Shown here: piece after piece, positions 32,761 to 44,384 of the stretch
How positions within the stretch are numbered: the first letter of the stretch is position 1
How the letters are laid out: the number at the start of each line of letters is the position of its first letter
Made by a program: the position numbers and the translations under genes
The notes under the pieces: generated by a model
Database searches by the model: none
The model's input: only the letters and a program-made list of their open reading frames with translations
Told to the model about the DNA's origin: nothing
Source of the DNA: Phragmites australis
Taxonomy: Eukaryota > Streptophyta > Magnoliopsida > Poales > Poaceae
Length of the DNA stretch: 64,000 nucleotides
Direction: 5' to 3'
NCBI RefSeq assembly: GCF_958298935.1
Contig: NC_084940.1
Span: forward strand, 4,804,001 to 4,868,000

Positions 32761-33850
32761 CATGTTATTTTAGCATGCCACAAGAGCTACACATATACAT
32801 GTATATGCCACACATATACATGCAAATATTGAAATAGAGACAGAAGAGGAAGAAAATTGAGAAATAAAAAAGAGGGGAAAATAAAAGAGGGGCGGACTGG
32901 CCCGATGCCGGCCCTTCTACCTTTCCTCTCCCTCTCCAGGTTCTGGTCCAGCCCACGCGACCATTGCAGGCCTTCTCCTTTCATTTCAGCCCAGGACTCT
33001 CTTTCTTCTCCTTTGGGCCGCAGTAGCCAGGCCGGCCCGGGGCCACTGTTCTTTCTTCTCTGGGCCGAGTTTGCCCAGGCCGGCCCACACCTCCGCAAGC
33101 ACAGGGAGGTCACCCTAATCCTCTAGCTCCAGCCAACTATGGGCTTCCAAGAACCTGAGCGCCTCCTCTCGATCCCCATCTCCACAAGTCAACACCGAAT
33201 CATCCTCATCCCATCTCCAAAGTCCGAATCAAATATTCATTTATCCCCAATCAAATCAGAGTCAATCTCTAACCGATTTAGAAAGAACTCCGGCCGGCTG
33301 CAGTCTCCGCGAAATCCCAACTGATTTGGGTCGTTTTCTTGGCCACCAAGCTCTATCCATCGCCTATATAAGTGGAGGATCGATCAATCTGATGAGGGGG
33401 AGGAGAAGAGGGGCGGAGCCCCTGCCGCGCTGAGGAGCTGCTGCCCCCTAGTCTTGCCGCCGTCGCCCAGAGGAAGACTGGCCGAAGCAGCTCAGTCGCC
33501 ACTCGCGGTCTTGTGCCGCACCGCCCTGCTCGCCGGCGGCTTTGCGCCGGGCCATCACCTTGCGGCTGTCGCCCTTTTGCTGTGTGCTACCCGACCGGCT
33601 GCCACTCACGTTGAAACCCCTGAGCCGCGCTGCCCTAGGCCGTCGCCCCCTATCCTGCTGGCCGAGGCCCTGCCTGTCGCCATCCGCGCACCAGGAGGAC
33701 TAGCCGGAGGCCTACCGGCGTGGAGGTCCTGCCGTACAGGGCCGCAGCCCCTATCACCGCTATCAGTGAGATATGTCATCACGCTTAGCTCTGGCCGTAC
33801 CTTCGTGTATAGTCGTAGCTAGTGCTCCGGCTACGCTGCTTGCTTTTTCC
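32761..33850 (+). mobile_element. LTR-like segment with TATA and GC-rich downstream region
   Basis: CGCCTATATAAGTGG at about 33,361-33,375 is followed by a purine-rich and then very GC-rich stretch, the usual layout of grass LTR promoters. Pyrimidine-rich, GGCCCA-rich text lies upstream. The open frame 33,454-33,822 has no family resemblance. No partner LTR was found, so a plant promoter of another kind is possible. Confidence 0.3.
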
Positions 33851-34149
33851 CTTTCTCTATACGATGCAGACGTACGGAAATAAGCAAAGGCATCTCGCTC
33901 CCTTCGTTTTTCAATATTTATCACTTTTGATCAAATACACATACCAAAACATATCAAAGATAGTACAGATTTTAATATGAAATGATAAAAACACTCTAAA
34001 AACTAGCTAAAATATTCTAGAATCTATCGTAAATAAATGTATAAGAGATATTTATAGGAATAAAATTAGAAGCTACATTTTAAAAAACGTGAAATGACAA
34101 ATATTTAAAAATAAATAAAATGGTAAAAAATGATAAATATTAAAAAAAG

Positions 34150-34178
34150 GAGAAAGTACCTCTCAGTAGAGAGGCCGC

Positions 34179-34211
<33 letters not shown>

Positions 34212-36110
34212 ATATATATATTGATTAAAGAACAATACGTACAAAAGTCTATCTCTAAGAGTCCGATTTAAACAATCTCCAATATTTATACATTACCTAA
34301 TATAGAGTTGAGTGCCGGTCAACTCAGAGATAGAATAGATTCTAGCTATATGAGATGGAAGAGAGAGATTACATTCTATATTTTAACACTCTTTCTCAAT
34401 CATAACTCTTTAATGTTGAGATTGTACCGAAATTTCCGAATCTACTTTACGGATAATGGCTTGGTAAAATCATATGCTAGTTGATCTCCGGAGGCAATGA
34501 ACCGTATCTCCAATAGCTTATCTACAACACGCTATCGGAAAAAAATGATTGTCTATTTAATATGTTTAGTACTGTAGTACTGACTCCTTAAGAGCTGATT
34601 GAACCTAGATTATTTTAGCAGTTGCATTAGCCAGAGCTTTATACCCAGCCACAGATACTCAGCCGTAGTACTAGATCTAGAAATTGTAGGTTGTTTTCTA
34701 GCACTCCATAAGATTAGATTACTTTCCAAAAATACTAAAGTCCTCCTGTTGACCTTCTATCATTTGGACACCTAGCACAGTCTGCATCTGAAAAACCACT
34801 CACCACTACAGAGTTGGATCTATTAATTTTTAAACCGAATTTCAAAGTATCCCTGAGGTATCTTAAAATTCTTTTAACTGCAGACCAATGCACGGTAATA
34901 AGTGCATATAAAAACTAGCATACCTTATTTATAGCAAAGTCAATATCTGGTCCGGTAAGAGTAAGATATTGTAAAGCTTCTGTACCTTATAGAATCTTCA
35001 AAACCCAACGGTACATGTTCATACAATGAAAGCTTTTCGGTAGTTGACAGAGGTGTAGCTACTGGTTTACATTCTTTCATACCCAACCGAGTTAGTATAT
35101 CCATGCCATATTTTTCTTCTTAACTTCTATGCCTAAGAAGTAATGAAGCTCACCCAGATCCTTCAACGCAAAATCATTCCTAAGATCATGAAGGAGAGCC
35201 TCAACTACATTATCACATGAGCTTGCTACAATAATGTCATCCACATAAATAAGAAGAGATATTGTTACTTCACCTCTCCTATAAAAGAAAAGTAATGTAT
35301 CTGTCTTTGATGCTACAAAACCAATCTGTCTTTGATGCTACAAAACCAATCCGTCGTAACTTGATACCGGGTCTTAAAAATCAGGCTCGAGGTGCTTGCT
35401 TTAATTCATACAAAGCTTTATCAAGTTTACACACGTAATTTAGATGAGAAGAATTTTCATACCCAGATGGTTGTCTCATATAAACTTCTTCCTCCAGAAT
35501 ACCATAAAGAAACACGTTCTGTATATCTAGCTATCTAAGGCTTCAATTTCTAGACACTACCATAGATAGTATAATACGAATGATGACAGCTTTAACAACA
35601 GGGTTAAAAGTGTCTTAGTAATCTATACCATAACATTGTTTAAATTCTTTTTCAACCGGTCTCGCTTTGTACCTGCCAATTGTACCATCAGTTCTTTTTT
35701 AATTTTATAAACCCACTTACAGTCAATAAAATTGCTTGCTTTTGCTTCAGCAACTAATGCTAAGTCTTGTTCTTCATTAGCCAAAGTACTCATCATCCAT
35801 GACCTTTCTCCATCTATCATCCACAAAATCTTTGTTCACTGTTTCTGGTTCTCCTGTAGAACACACAAAACCATGTCGAATGGTGCCATCTGAAAAAGTT
35901 TTGGGTTTCCTGATGTTACTCTGTAAACATGTATGTGGCCGATAAAAAACAACTGCTGGTTTTGTTGGTTCATCATCTGGTGCAGGTGGTCCAGAGGATG
36001 TGAGCTCAACAGGTGGCGTAGGCGAGTTTTTGCGATGGCACAGAAGACTGAGCCAAGGAGGATCCGGACGATCCGAACGATCCTATCTCGAGCATGACAA
36101 ACAATGATGA
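34150..36110 (-). mobile_element. Ty1/copia fragment: reverse transcriptase, RNase H and 3' LTR
   Basis: Minus-strand translation in broken frames shows the copia RT start (NFIDCKWVYKIKKE, about 35,740-35,690), the catalytic [13 protein letters not shown] motif (about 35,260-35,220) followed by [14 protein letters not shown], then RNase H text (GYKALANATAKIIWVQS, about 34,650-34,600). A polypurine-like GAGAAAGAG (about 34,389-34,400) precedes an LTR starting TGTTAAAATATAGAATG at 34,388 and running left to about 34,150. Frames are interrupted throughout, and the 5' half with integrase and gag is absent. The right limit near 36,100 is approximate. Confidence 0.72.
34175..34222. repeat. TA dinucleotide microsatellite
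   Basis: An almost pure (TA)n tract of nearly 50 bp lies within the copia LTR. Confidence 0.95.
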
Positions 36111-39100
36111 TTTAGTGCCAGCATGCATCCCAGGCAATAACGATGGAACCTACGACGACATTGGATCTGATAGATACTGTAGGAAATTTCCTTCGGGATC
36201 CATGCCAGGATCTTCGGTGCTCCCTTGTGGCTGCTGCATGAGATCATCTGAGTTTTTTTGTTGATGCCACCGTTCCTGTATCCTGAGAAATAATTTCTTC
36301 AACAACACTATTAGGGGTATTAACCATAGGATCATTGGCTACTGTTATTGTCAGGACTCTAACCTCGGGTTCCCCTATGCCTCTTGTATCAGTTCTTGGA
36401 TCAAGTAACTGATACATACAGAATTCAATAGAATAAATCAAATACATACTTTAAATGAAATAAAGTAAAAAAAATACCTGAATGGCGCAAAAGATAGTCT
36501 GGTGGACAAGGATCCATAGCAGACCAGCCAAGCAGAAAAGCCTACAGCACAACGGAGCGAAACGACCTTAGACTTCTTCTCTTTGACTTCAACTGGGTTG
36601 AGGTTGATCTCCATCTTAATAATCTGAAAGCAGCAAAACTGAGTACGAAAGGTACTCAACAAGTCATATACTACTTTAAGGGGTTGATAGATTCATAATA
36701 GGTATTTCAAGTATAAGGCTTTATGGTATAGTTTTAAGCGTAAAGTAGGTTTTATGTAGGTATCCAGTTATATTCTCTATTGTTATCACATTTGGTGCAC
36801 CTCTATTACCAACTAGCTTCTAACGGATCGAGCCAGGAACTTCATCATGCAGACATCTATTCCACACACTCACTCATCGAGACACACATACCCTGAATCT
36901 AATCAAGCGTGATCATGCCTTCGCATGTCCATGAAAGTAGACATGGCTATTCGAATAATTTTGCACTCTGTAGAGGTTGTACACTGTATCCATACGATAT
37001 GCTTTGCCTCCATCCGTTGCAGGCAGAGGAGTGAATCATATACCGAGACACAATCACTTTTCTTGCCAGATTTTTCTACGTGATCCATCAAATGCTTCAG
37101 GTATCGTATAGAGGGCATACCTCCAATTCGACTGGGGCGGAAACTCCTTCACGCAGAATCTGAAGACACTTGGCTCAATGTTGCCTCCCAGGCCTCCTAG
37201 TATGATACCCAACTCGGTCCGGTGAAAGAAAAGTCAATTCCCGCCAATTCAGGATGTATGATTGCACATGGTGGCTAAGCATGACAGCGCAAGATTCAAT
37301 ACTTATATAGCCGGAGCAAGCATCTTTCATTGGCACTACGTATCACCTCAAGCCCCCAACGTATGAGAGAGCCTCCAACTTTCAAAGGAGTAACCCGCTT
37401 GCCCCTGTCAAAATTGTTTTCACCCATTTTACGTATCTTCCACCATACCCCACACGACATCAAGGATTTCACAATCATCACAAAATTTACAACCATCAAG
37501 GATTCATGGTATATGAGTTAACATTGACAACAGTAAATTATTATCTCCGAAGAGATATATTTTAAAAGCGAGTGTTCGAGAAGACGTATTCAATCCTAAG
37601 CATGCTAGATGTCAAGGCATCGTCCGTCGTTAATATAGATAACAATAGGTAAATTCTAGGGCGATATGTATTCTGGATAATGACATTTAAAGAATGGTAA
37701 ATGTTGATAGGATTAACTACTATAAGCAGTTTAAAGAAAACACGAAATATCGCTTATGTGATAATAAGTCCAGTTTTAGTTGATCATGTAGATTATTTGA
37801 AAATATAGGTTCAATATGATCAAGAAAATAGGACTTGCCTTCACGAAGGTCAATTTACAATTGGTTTTGTCGTTCGAGTCTTCCAGGTTTTTCATCATCG
37901 AGCCTCGCCTTCAGTTCCTTCCTCGCGTTCTTGCTTAGAACCTTGAGTTCGAGCCTATGCAGATTAACGACAAAAAACACATATATAACGATTAAGCAAA
38001 TGAACACCAGAAAAAACCAAAGTGAAAGAAAGAGTGACTGGGAAAATGACAAAAACTAACCTAGCGAGAAGACGATCGGCAACTCTAAGCTAAGCGAAAC
38101 TGATATACAAAATCTAGCGGGGTTATCTAGTGAAGCTAGATTGAGTTATAAGCCTAGTTATTTTATTAACTTAAGAAAAAACCTAAGACATGATCAACTA
38201 GCTGAGCATTTATTAGCTTAACTATCGTAAGACAATAATTAGAGTTTCTACGTGTAGGTGAGTGCACGTGTATTGATATATACGTATGTGTGATACTTAC
38301 GTCTAGCCGATTATACGTGCTTTAAGTGTTGGGTTAAATATTCTAACCTTGCACTAACCAAAGTTATCTAGTAATTAATCTTAATTACCTAATGCTGCTT
38401 AATTGCTATTCTAATTAAGCTATAAACTATTGCTGTTGCTAAAGCATGCATGTAATTAATTAACTAGGTTAATCTATTGTATTAATCTAATTAATTAATT
38501 ATTAAAAAGGTATTCAGTTAATTAATTACCAACGTTAAATTATTCTATCATATTCTAATGACTGTTATTTATTTGGCAGCTACACTGATTAATCTTATTG
38601 CATCAATAGAACTAAGATTAAACCTTATGGATTAAGTATGAAATAACAATCTATTTCTAATCATCATGTTAAAAGATTAATTCTTTAGTTTATTCTAAAA
38701 ACATTCTTTAAATAACATGATGATTAAACATATACTTATACTAGATTAACATAAGCAACTAATCTACAATTATAATCTAAATATGATTATTGAATTATCT
38801 TACTCAACTTTATATACTAAAAGATGAAAATTAAATCTAGGTTAAACGTCGTGATACGAATTATGTACCGAATGAGAAATAAATGAACTACAAAAATTAC
38901 AAGAATTGTTATGGAGATAGATTATGATTTTAAAGGAATATCAATGAAAGAATCGCTAAAGTCAAAGTTGAAATGGAGGAGATATGACGCTCGGAAGATC
39001 TGTCGAAAATGAAATCCTGGAAAAAAAAATGTGGCACTATTTTGGTGGACTTGGTGCATGAATTTGTAAACTGGATGGGACCATGAGGAGGGTGCATGGT

Positions 39101-41020
39101 ACACCGGATGCGTGGGCCGGAGGAACACCGTGCGGAGGACCTGGCTCATGGGTTGGTAGATCCAATGGGGCTAAGGGGGTGGTCTATGGACCGAAAGGTG
39201 GTGGGACCCACATGTTAGGGAGGGAGGGAGTGGGGTCGGTGGCTTTACAGTGGCTCACTGAGATAAGGGAGAGGTGATGGGGGGAAACTATCTTTCATCA
39301 GATTTTTTTCTTGATCAATTGTTACTTTAACTTTTGCAAAAACTTCGTGATACTTGTTATCGTAACGGTTGTCCTTTTTAGCTGGACGAGCTGCCATATC
39401 CAAAATACTATTATGTCATTCTATATCTTTAGTTACTTACGGCTTGAGAGAAGTTCCATAAAAAATAATCTGTCTTATTCATATAGTTCTCGTACTTATT
39501 TTAACTTGGACAGTGTTCCATATTTCAACTTGGATATTGTTCCATATTTCATAAGTTTTTCTTTTTTGATTGTGATATTCTTGTTGATTTTTATTTTTGT
39601 CTTTGAGCTGCGATTTTTTAACCTTAGAAAGTTATTTTTTTTGTTGTTAGAGGCATAAACGTTCATATACTTATGTATTTAAGAGGGTCTTGAATTCCCT
39701 TATATCTAGACTATTAACTTGGAGAGTTGCTTCGTTCGGTGACTGTCTTTTCGTTTTATTCTTGGTTCAAATTTTCAAGTTTTTATGTTTAAAGGTAAAT
39801 GAAATAGTCTTAATAGAGTATATGATTTATATTCTATTCGTAAATTTATGTTATCTTAGAACTTCTTTTTATTTTATCTCTTTAAAATTTGTACTTTCGT
39901 TTATATGTTTTTAGAGCGTAAAAAATTCACTCCCCAACCATTGTTCTCGGTACTGCATTATTTATATTGGGAGTTATATGCCCATTCGACAGGGGTTTCA
40001 ATCCGGAGACGGGTCATCGATGTGATGTGGCCATACGTCATAGGATAAGCTAGGTGACGAGGATGGCTCAGAGGTCTCCCTGTACGATCCGGCGAGTCCG
40101 GTTCAGGAGGCGCACTGGGATCGGACGATCCACTCGTCGAGTCGAAAAGGGCTGGGATGTTGCTCTGTACGTACGTCACAGAGTTCGCGAGGGAGGGAGA
40201 CAGCGAAACACGAACCGACAGACGAATCGCCGATTCGGTTCTCTCGCGACGATCTTCATCATGCTGGTTTTCGGTCTGTATATTAGAGAGATATATGTTT
40301 AAGATAGATTGTTACAGTATGATAAGAATAATCAATCTATTTTTATTTATACTATATTTAAAAGTTAAATTAAATATCAAAGTACGCATTTTTCCAACGC
40401 CATTATCCGTCGTCTCGTCTGCTCACATTGCGGCGGGTGGATGTGTGTCCCCATTCGTAATGGTGCACCCAGCACAGGGGTACCAGGAAAAGAAGAAAGA
40501 GATGTCGCGGCTGCATACACTGTTTGTGTGCAGCAGTTCAACAGGCACGGAGTAGAGTCAGGCATGGGATGCAGATGCTGAGTCCAGCAGGGAAAAGAGA
40601 GAAAAAAACAGTGGTTTGGGGTTTGCCGTGTAGGTCGTATAGTTGCTTCTGAGCTTCAACGCGTTAGCTTGTTCGTCTGGTCTGAATGCCCTCTACCACA
40701 TCAAGAAGTCACCGTGTCAGGTAACAAACGCGGACTGTGATCCACGTATCACACGATCAGGATTCTCTGACTTCACCGTTGATCACTGACACGTCGAGCT
40801 GAGCCTACGCATCAGTGATTTCATCACTATGACTTCAACGTCAGGGGATCTTGGTCACATATCACAGATGGATAGGATAGGACAGGTGACGAAAAAGATA
40901 CCTCAGACGTCAGACCTACCTTGCCGACGAATCTGATTCAGGAGGTACACTGGGGGACGAACCACTGCTACCATAACCAATATGATTGCTATATTAGACT
41001 ATTTTCAATCATATTCCTTT
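36111..41020. other. Long non-genic interval, unassigned
   Basis: No protein domain or RNA gene was recognised on either strand. 37,800-38,900 and 39,290-39,960 are AT-rich. 36,660-37,500 and 39,060-39,280 have the texture of LTR sequence but lack identifiable ends. Open frames of 60-130 codons are scattered and unconvincing. Confidence 0.35.
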
Positions 41021-41029
41021 GATTTCTTC

Positions 41030-41240
41030 CCTTTCTCATTCCTCTCCTAGGTCTCATTCTTTTTATTTTTTCTTATTTTCAATAGCTTCCTTTCAAAAGG
41101 ATTCATTAAGAGAATGTAGATAGAATCTCATCTTGGAGAGAATGTGAGAGAGAATCTCTTCGTGAAGGGAAGTGTGAAACAAAACCGTTACAACGATGAA
41201 GGGAACGAAAATCCCTTCGTGAAGGGAACGGGGCTTGCGA
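41030..41240 (+). repeat. Dispersed repeat related to 54,780-54,990
   Basis: This stretch shares CTCATTCTTTTTATTTT-CT-ATCTTCAATAGCTTC and repeated GTGAAGGGAA-type text with 54,780-54,990. It is non-coding and abuts the gypsy LTR at 41,248. The class is unknown. Confidence 0.5.
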
Positions 41241-41247
41241 AGGCATT

Positions 41248-43533
41248 TATCGGAGTATTGAATAAGGAGGCGTCCTAGCTAATGAGCCTCATGAGGGGTA
41301 TGACGACGGACAGAGGATATTTTCTGAACCCTAGCCCATCGTGCGATCAGATCCAAGCTTGCACGACCAGCATAAGACTTGTGCGACCAGCCTCCTTACG
41401 ATATTATAAGATCCCAGAACTAGCTCTTACTAGTTGTAGGGTCGGTCCTTACCTAACCCATATAATCACATTTATTGCTATCTACTCAAGTCTTTTTCTT
41501 CCCCAGGCACTCCATCCAGTGAACAAAGTCATGGCCGATGTGGTTAGACACTGTTCCGTCTTATAGCATTAAATGCTATGGAACAGAGCCTTACATGCCG
41601 GTGCAGTACCACATGGTTGACGAGATAGAGTCTGCAGAATGATCAGGCAAGTGGACGGTTTTGTAGGTAGACTTGCGGGGCGCAGGGACATGATGGCTTG
41701 ACAGACGATCTTACGACGCATGATGATGGGACGGGTCGGCGGACAGGGAAGGTAGGTGCGGAGGCATTCCACGGTTAAGATAGACACTCAAAGCTCTCAG
41801 GGCAAGTTGGGCTCACCCGATTCTCTAGGATATGATCTAAGAGTTGAATATCTAGCTATGTATGAGTCTGCTAATCGAGGCCCACTTATAAGTTCTCTCT
41901 CTCTGGTATATAAAGAGAGGAGGACTCAGTTTGTAACGGAGAAAGGGTAACTAATTCACAAGTACTCATAATAAAATACACAAAACGTAGGGCTGTTATT
42001 CTTTGGGAGGGCTGAACCTGGATAATCCTAATGTTTTTGAGTTCAACACATACACCGACAAACGCACACCTTCAGCGTTGTTCACGTGCCCTTCGATGGG
42101 TACACATCAGAATCATTGTCAGGGATTAGCCCTCGACAGTTGGCGCGCTATGTAGGGAGCGTGTTTTTGCATTTCGGTAGGTGTTAGAGATCATATTGGG
42201 CTACCCATGGCTGGATCCACGGTAACCACTGAGTCCCGTTCTGAGGACCCCAGTCACCGCGAGGTATTCTTCATGGGGTACGACCTTGATGAGCCCAGTG
42301 TGCTCTAGGAATGGGACACCGAACCAGAGTCTGAATGCTCTGAGGCTCAACAAGAGGTTTGCATGATAGTACATGCAACCGGGGGGGGGCAGTGGAGGCT
42401 CCCGTGTTTTGGGTGTTGGTGATGATCCCTAGGCCATGCGCCCAGAGGGGAACCAGACTGGAGCCGAACACGGGAACGCTTCGACACAGTCCTAACCACG
42501 GGAGCTGCTGCAGAGGATACGGTCTTTGGCGGCCTCATCACCAAGGCCGTCATGCCACACAAATGCCGGGGGCTCCCCCTTCGTGATGTGTTGCCACTCC
42601 ATGCCCGACAGCTCGATTATGAGGCCATGACGCCTGTACAAAATTCGCAGATCATGCGAATGCTTCTTAGCCACCCGCTAGTATCAGTACCAGAGGATTC
42701 GCCAGTGGCGCCATGGTTGCGTGACCTCGCCCTCCTGATTGAGACCGCCTGACGCCAAACTGCGGCGGTAAACACCACGTCCGTCGCTAGGATTAGTGAG
42801 GGTCATGATCGCTAAGAATTATGGTAGGCACCACAATAGGAAATATCTCGTCCTTCCTCAGTAACAGGGAGCGCTCAGAGTCCGCCGTCGCGTCGAGATA
42901 GCCAACCCTCTAACTTGTGCGACTCCCTATGCCAACGCGACCTTTGCAGCGTTATTCAGAGCCAGGTGGGCATCTGAGCGTAGGAGGACCATGCCTAATA
43001 AGAGCATGAAAAGGGCAAACAACCCTACCACTCACCTCCCCCACGTAGGTAGACATTAGATTCCTTCATTCTGTCCCCTGGACTGCGTGACCGTTGCCTC
43101 TCTCCATGAGCACTTATCATCACCTATCAGTGGGTATCTCCCCGTTACGGGACGGTGTGCAACGCCCTATCAGCCCAGCTACAAGAGGTGCGCTTACCGG
43201 ACAAGTTCCGACCGGTCCTAGCAGAAAAATATAATGGCTTGATCAACCTCGAAGAGTTTCTACAAATCTACACCACCATGATACAGGCCACGGGGGGCTA
43301 TGGGAAAGTCATGGCCAAATACTTCTCGACCGCCTTGATCGGTTCAGCTCGGCCCTGGCTTATGAACCTTCCCTACGAGTTAGTTCACTCATAGGAGGAT
43401 TTGTACGACCAATTTATCGCTAAGTTCCAGGGGACCTATGCCAGACCCGGGGTTGAGGACGACCTGTACCAGATCAGGAAGCGACAAGGTGAGTCATTGC
43501 AAGACTTCATCCGACGCTTCACTAAGCAATAAA
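41248..43533 (+). mobile_element. Ty3/gypsy fragment: 5' LTR, leader and gag, plus strand
   Basis: The LTR is 41,248-42,138 (TATCGG...CTCGACA, 891 bp). It is followed at once by GTTGGCGCGCTATGTAGGGA, the leader/primer-site text usual for this gypsy group. Gag begins about 42,208 and is broken. Its conserved core is at 43,155-43,533 (FRPVLAEKYNGLINLEEFL, YFSTALIGSARPWLMNLP, a stop, then LYDQFIAKFQGTYARPG and GESLQDFIRRFTKQ). The element is cut off at 43,533 by an inverted related LTR. No pol is present. Confidence 0.75.
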
Positions 43534-44367
43534 ACAACGTTTGCGGTGTTCGTGTGTTTGTGATGAACTCAAGAACACAGGATTTATCCAGGTTCAGGTC
43601 TCCCGAAGGATAACGGCCCTATGTCCTGTGTATTTTATTCTCAGTATTTGTGAACTGGTTATAGATGAGTTTTCTCGAGTCCTCCTCCCCCCTTACAAAC
43701 CGGGTCCTCCTCTCTTTATATACTTACAAGTGGGCCCCGTTTAGCAGACCCATACCTAGCTAGATATTCTACTCTTGGATCATTATTATAGAGAACCGGG
43801 TGAACCCAACTTGCTCTGAGAACTCTGCATACCCATCCCATCCATGGAACACCACCGCACCTGCCTCCCTCGGTCGCCTAACCTGTCCCATCATCGTGCA
43901 CCGCAAGCTTGTCTGCCAAGCCGTCATGTCCCTATGCTCCGTGAGTCTACCTGCAAAATCATCCACTTGCCTGGTTGTTCTGCAGATCTTGTCCCATCTG
44001 TCGCGTGGCGCAAGTTGGTCTGCAACACCCCACCTCGTAGAAATTAATGCTACGGGACGGGGCACTGCCCATCTGCGCCGACCACGATTTTGTTCGCTGG
44101 AGAAGGTGCTTCGAGAAGGAAACCACTTGAGTAGACATCAATTAATACAATTAGACAGGTTAGGTATGGTTGTCTTGTGACCAGCAAGGGCTGGTCGCGG
44201 GATCATATTTATACCGTAAGGAGGCTAGTTGCGCAAGCCTCGCGCTGGTCATGCGAGTCAAGGGATGGTCGTGTGACGGGCCAGGGTTCAGGAAATATCC
44301 CCCGCCTGTTATTGTATCCCTCATAGGGTCTGTTAGCCAGGATGCCTCCTTACTCAATACTCCGACA
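43534..44367 (-). mobile_element. Related gypsy LTR in inverted orientation
   Basis: The reverse complement of this block is collinear with the LTR at 41,248-42,138, starting TGTCGGAGTATTGA at 44,367 and following it for all but its last roughly 80 bases. It is opposite in orientation, so it is not the 3' LTR of the plus-strand fragment. Its right end lies inside the integrase region of the next gypsy element. Its left end joins the plus-strand gag abruptly. It is either a solo LTR or the product of a rearrangement. Confidence 0.75.
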
Positions 44368-44384
44368 AGGGATACAAAGGTGGA

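Noticed and set aside
34175..34222. The TA tract as a palindromic regulatory element
   Set aside because: It is a plain dinucleotide microsatellite inside a decayed LTR.
43534..44367. Treating this LTR as the 3' LTR of the gypsy fragment at 41,248
   Set aside because: It is in the opposite orientation and inserted in the integrase of a different element.
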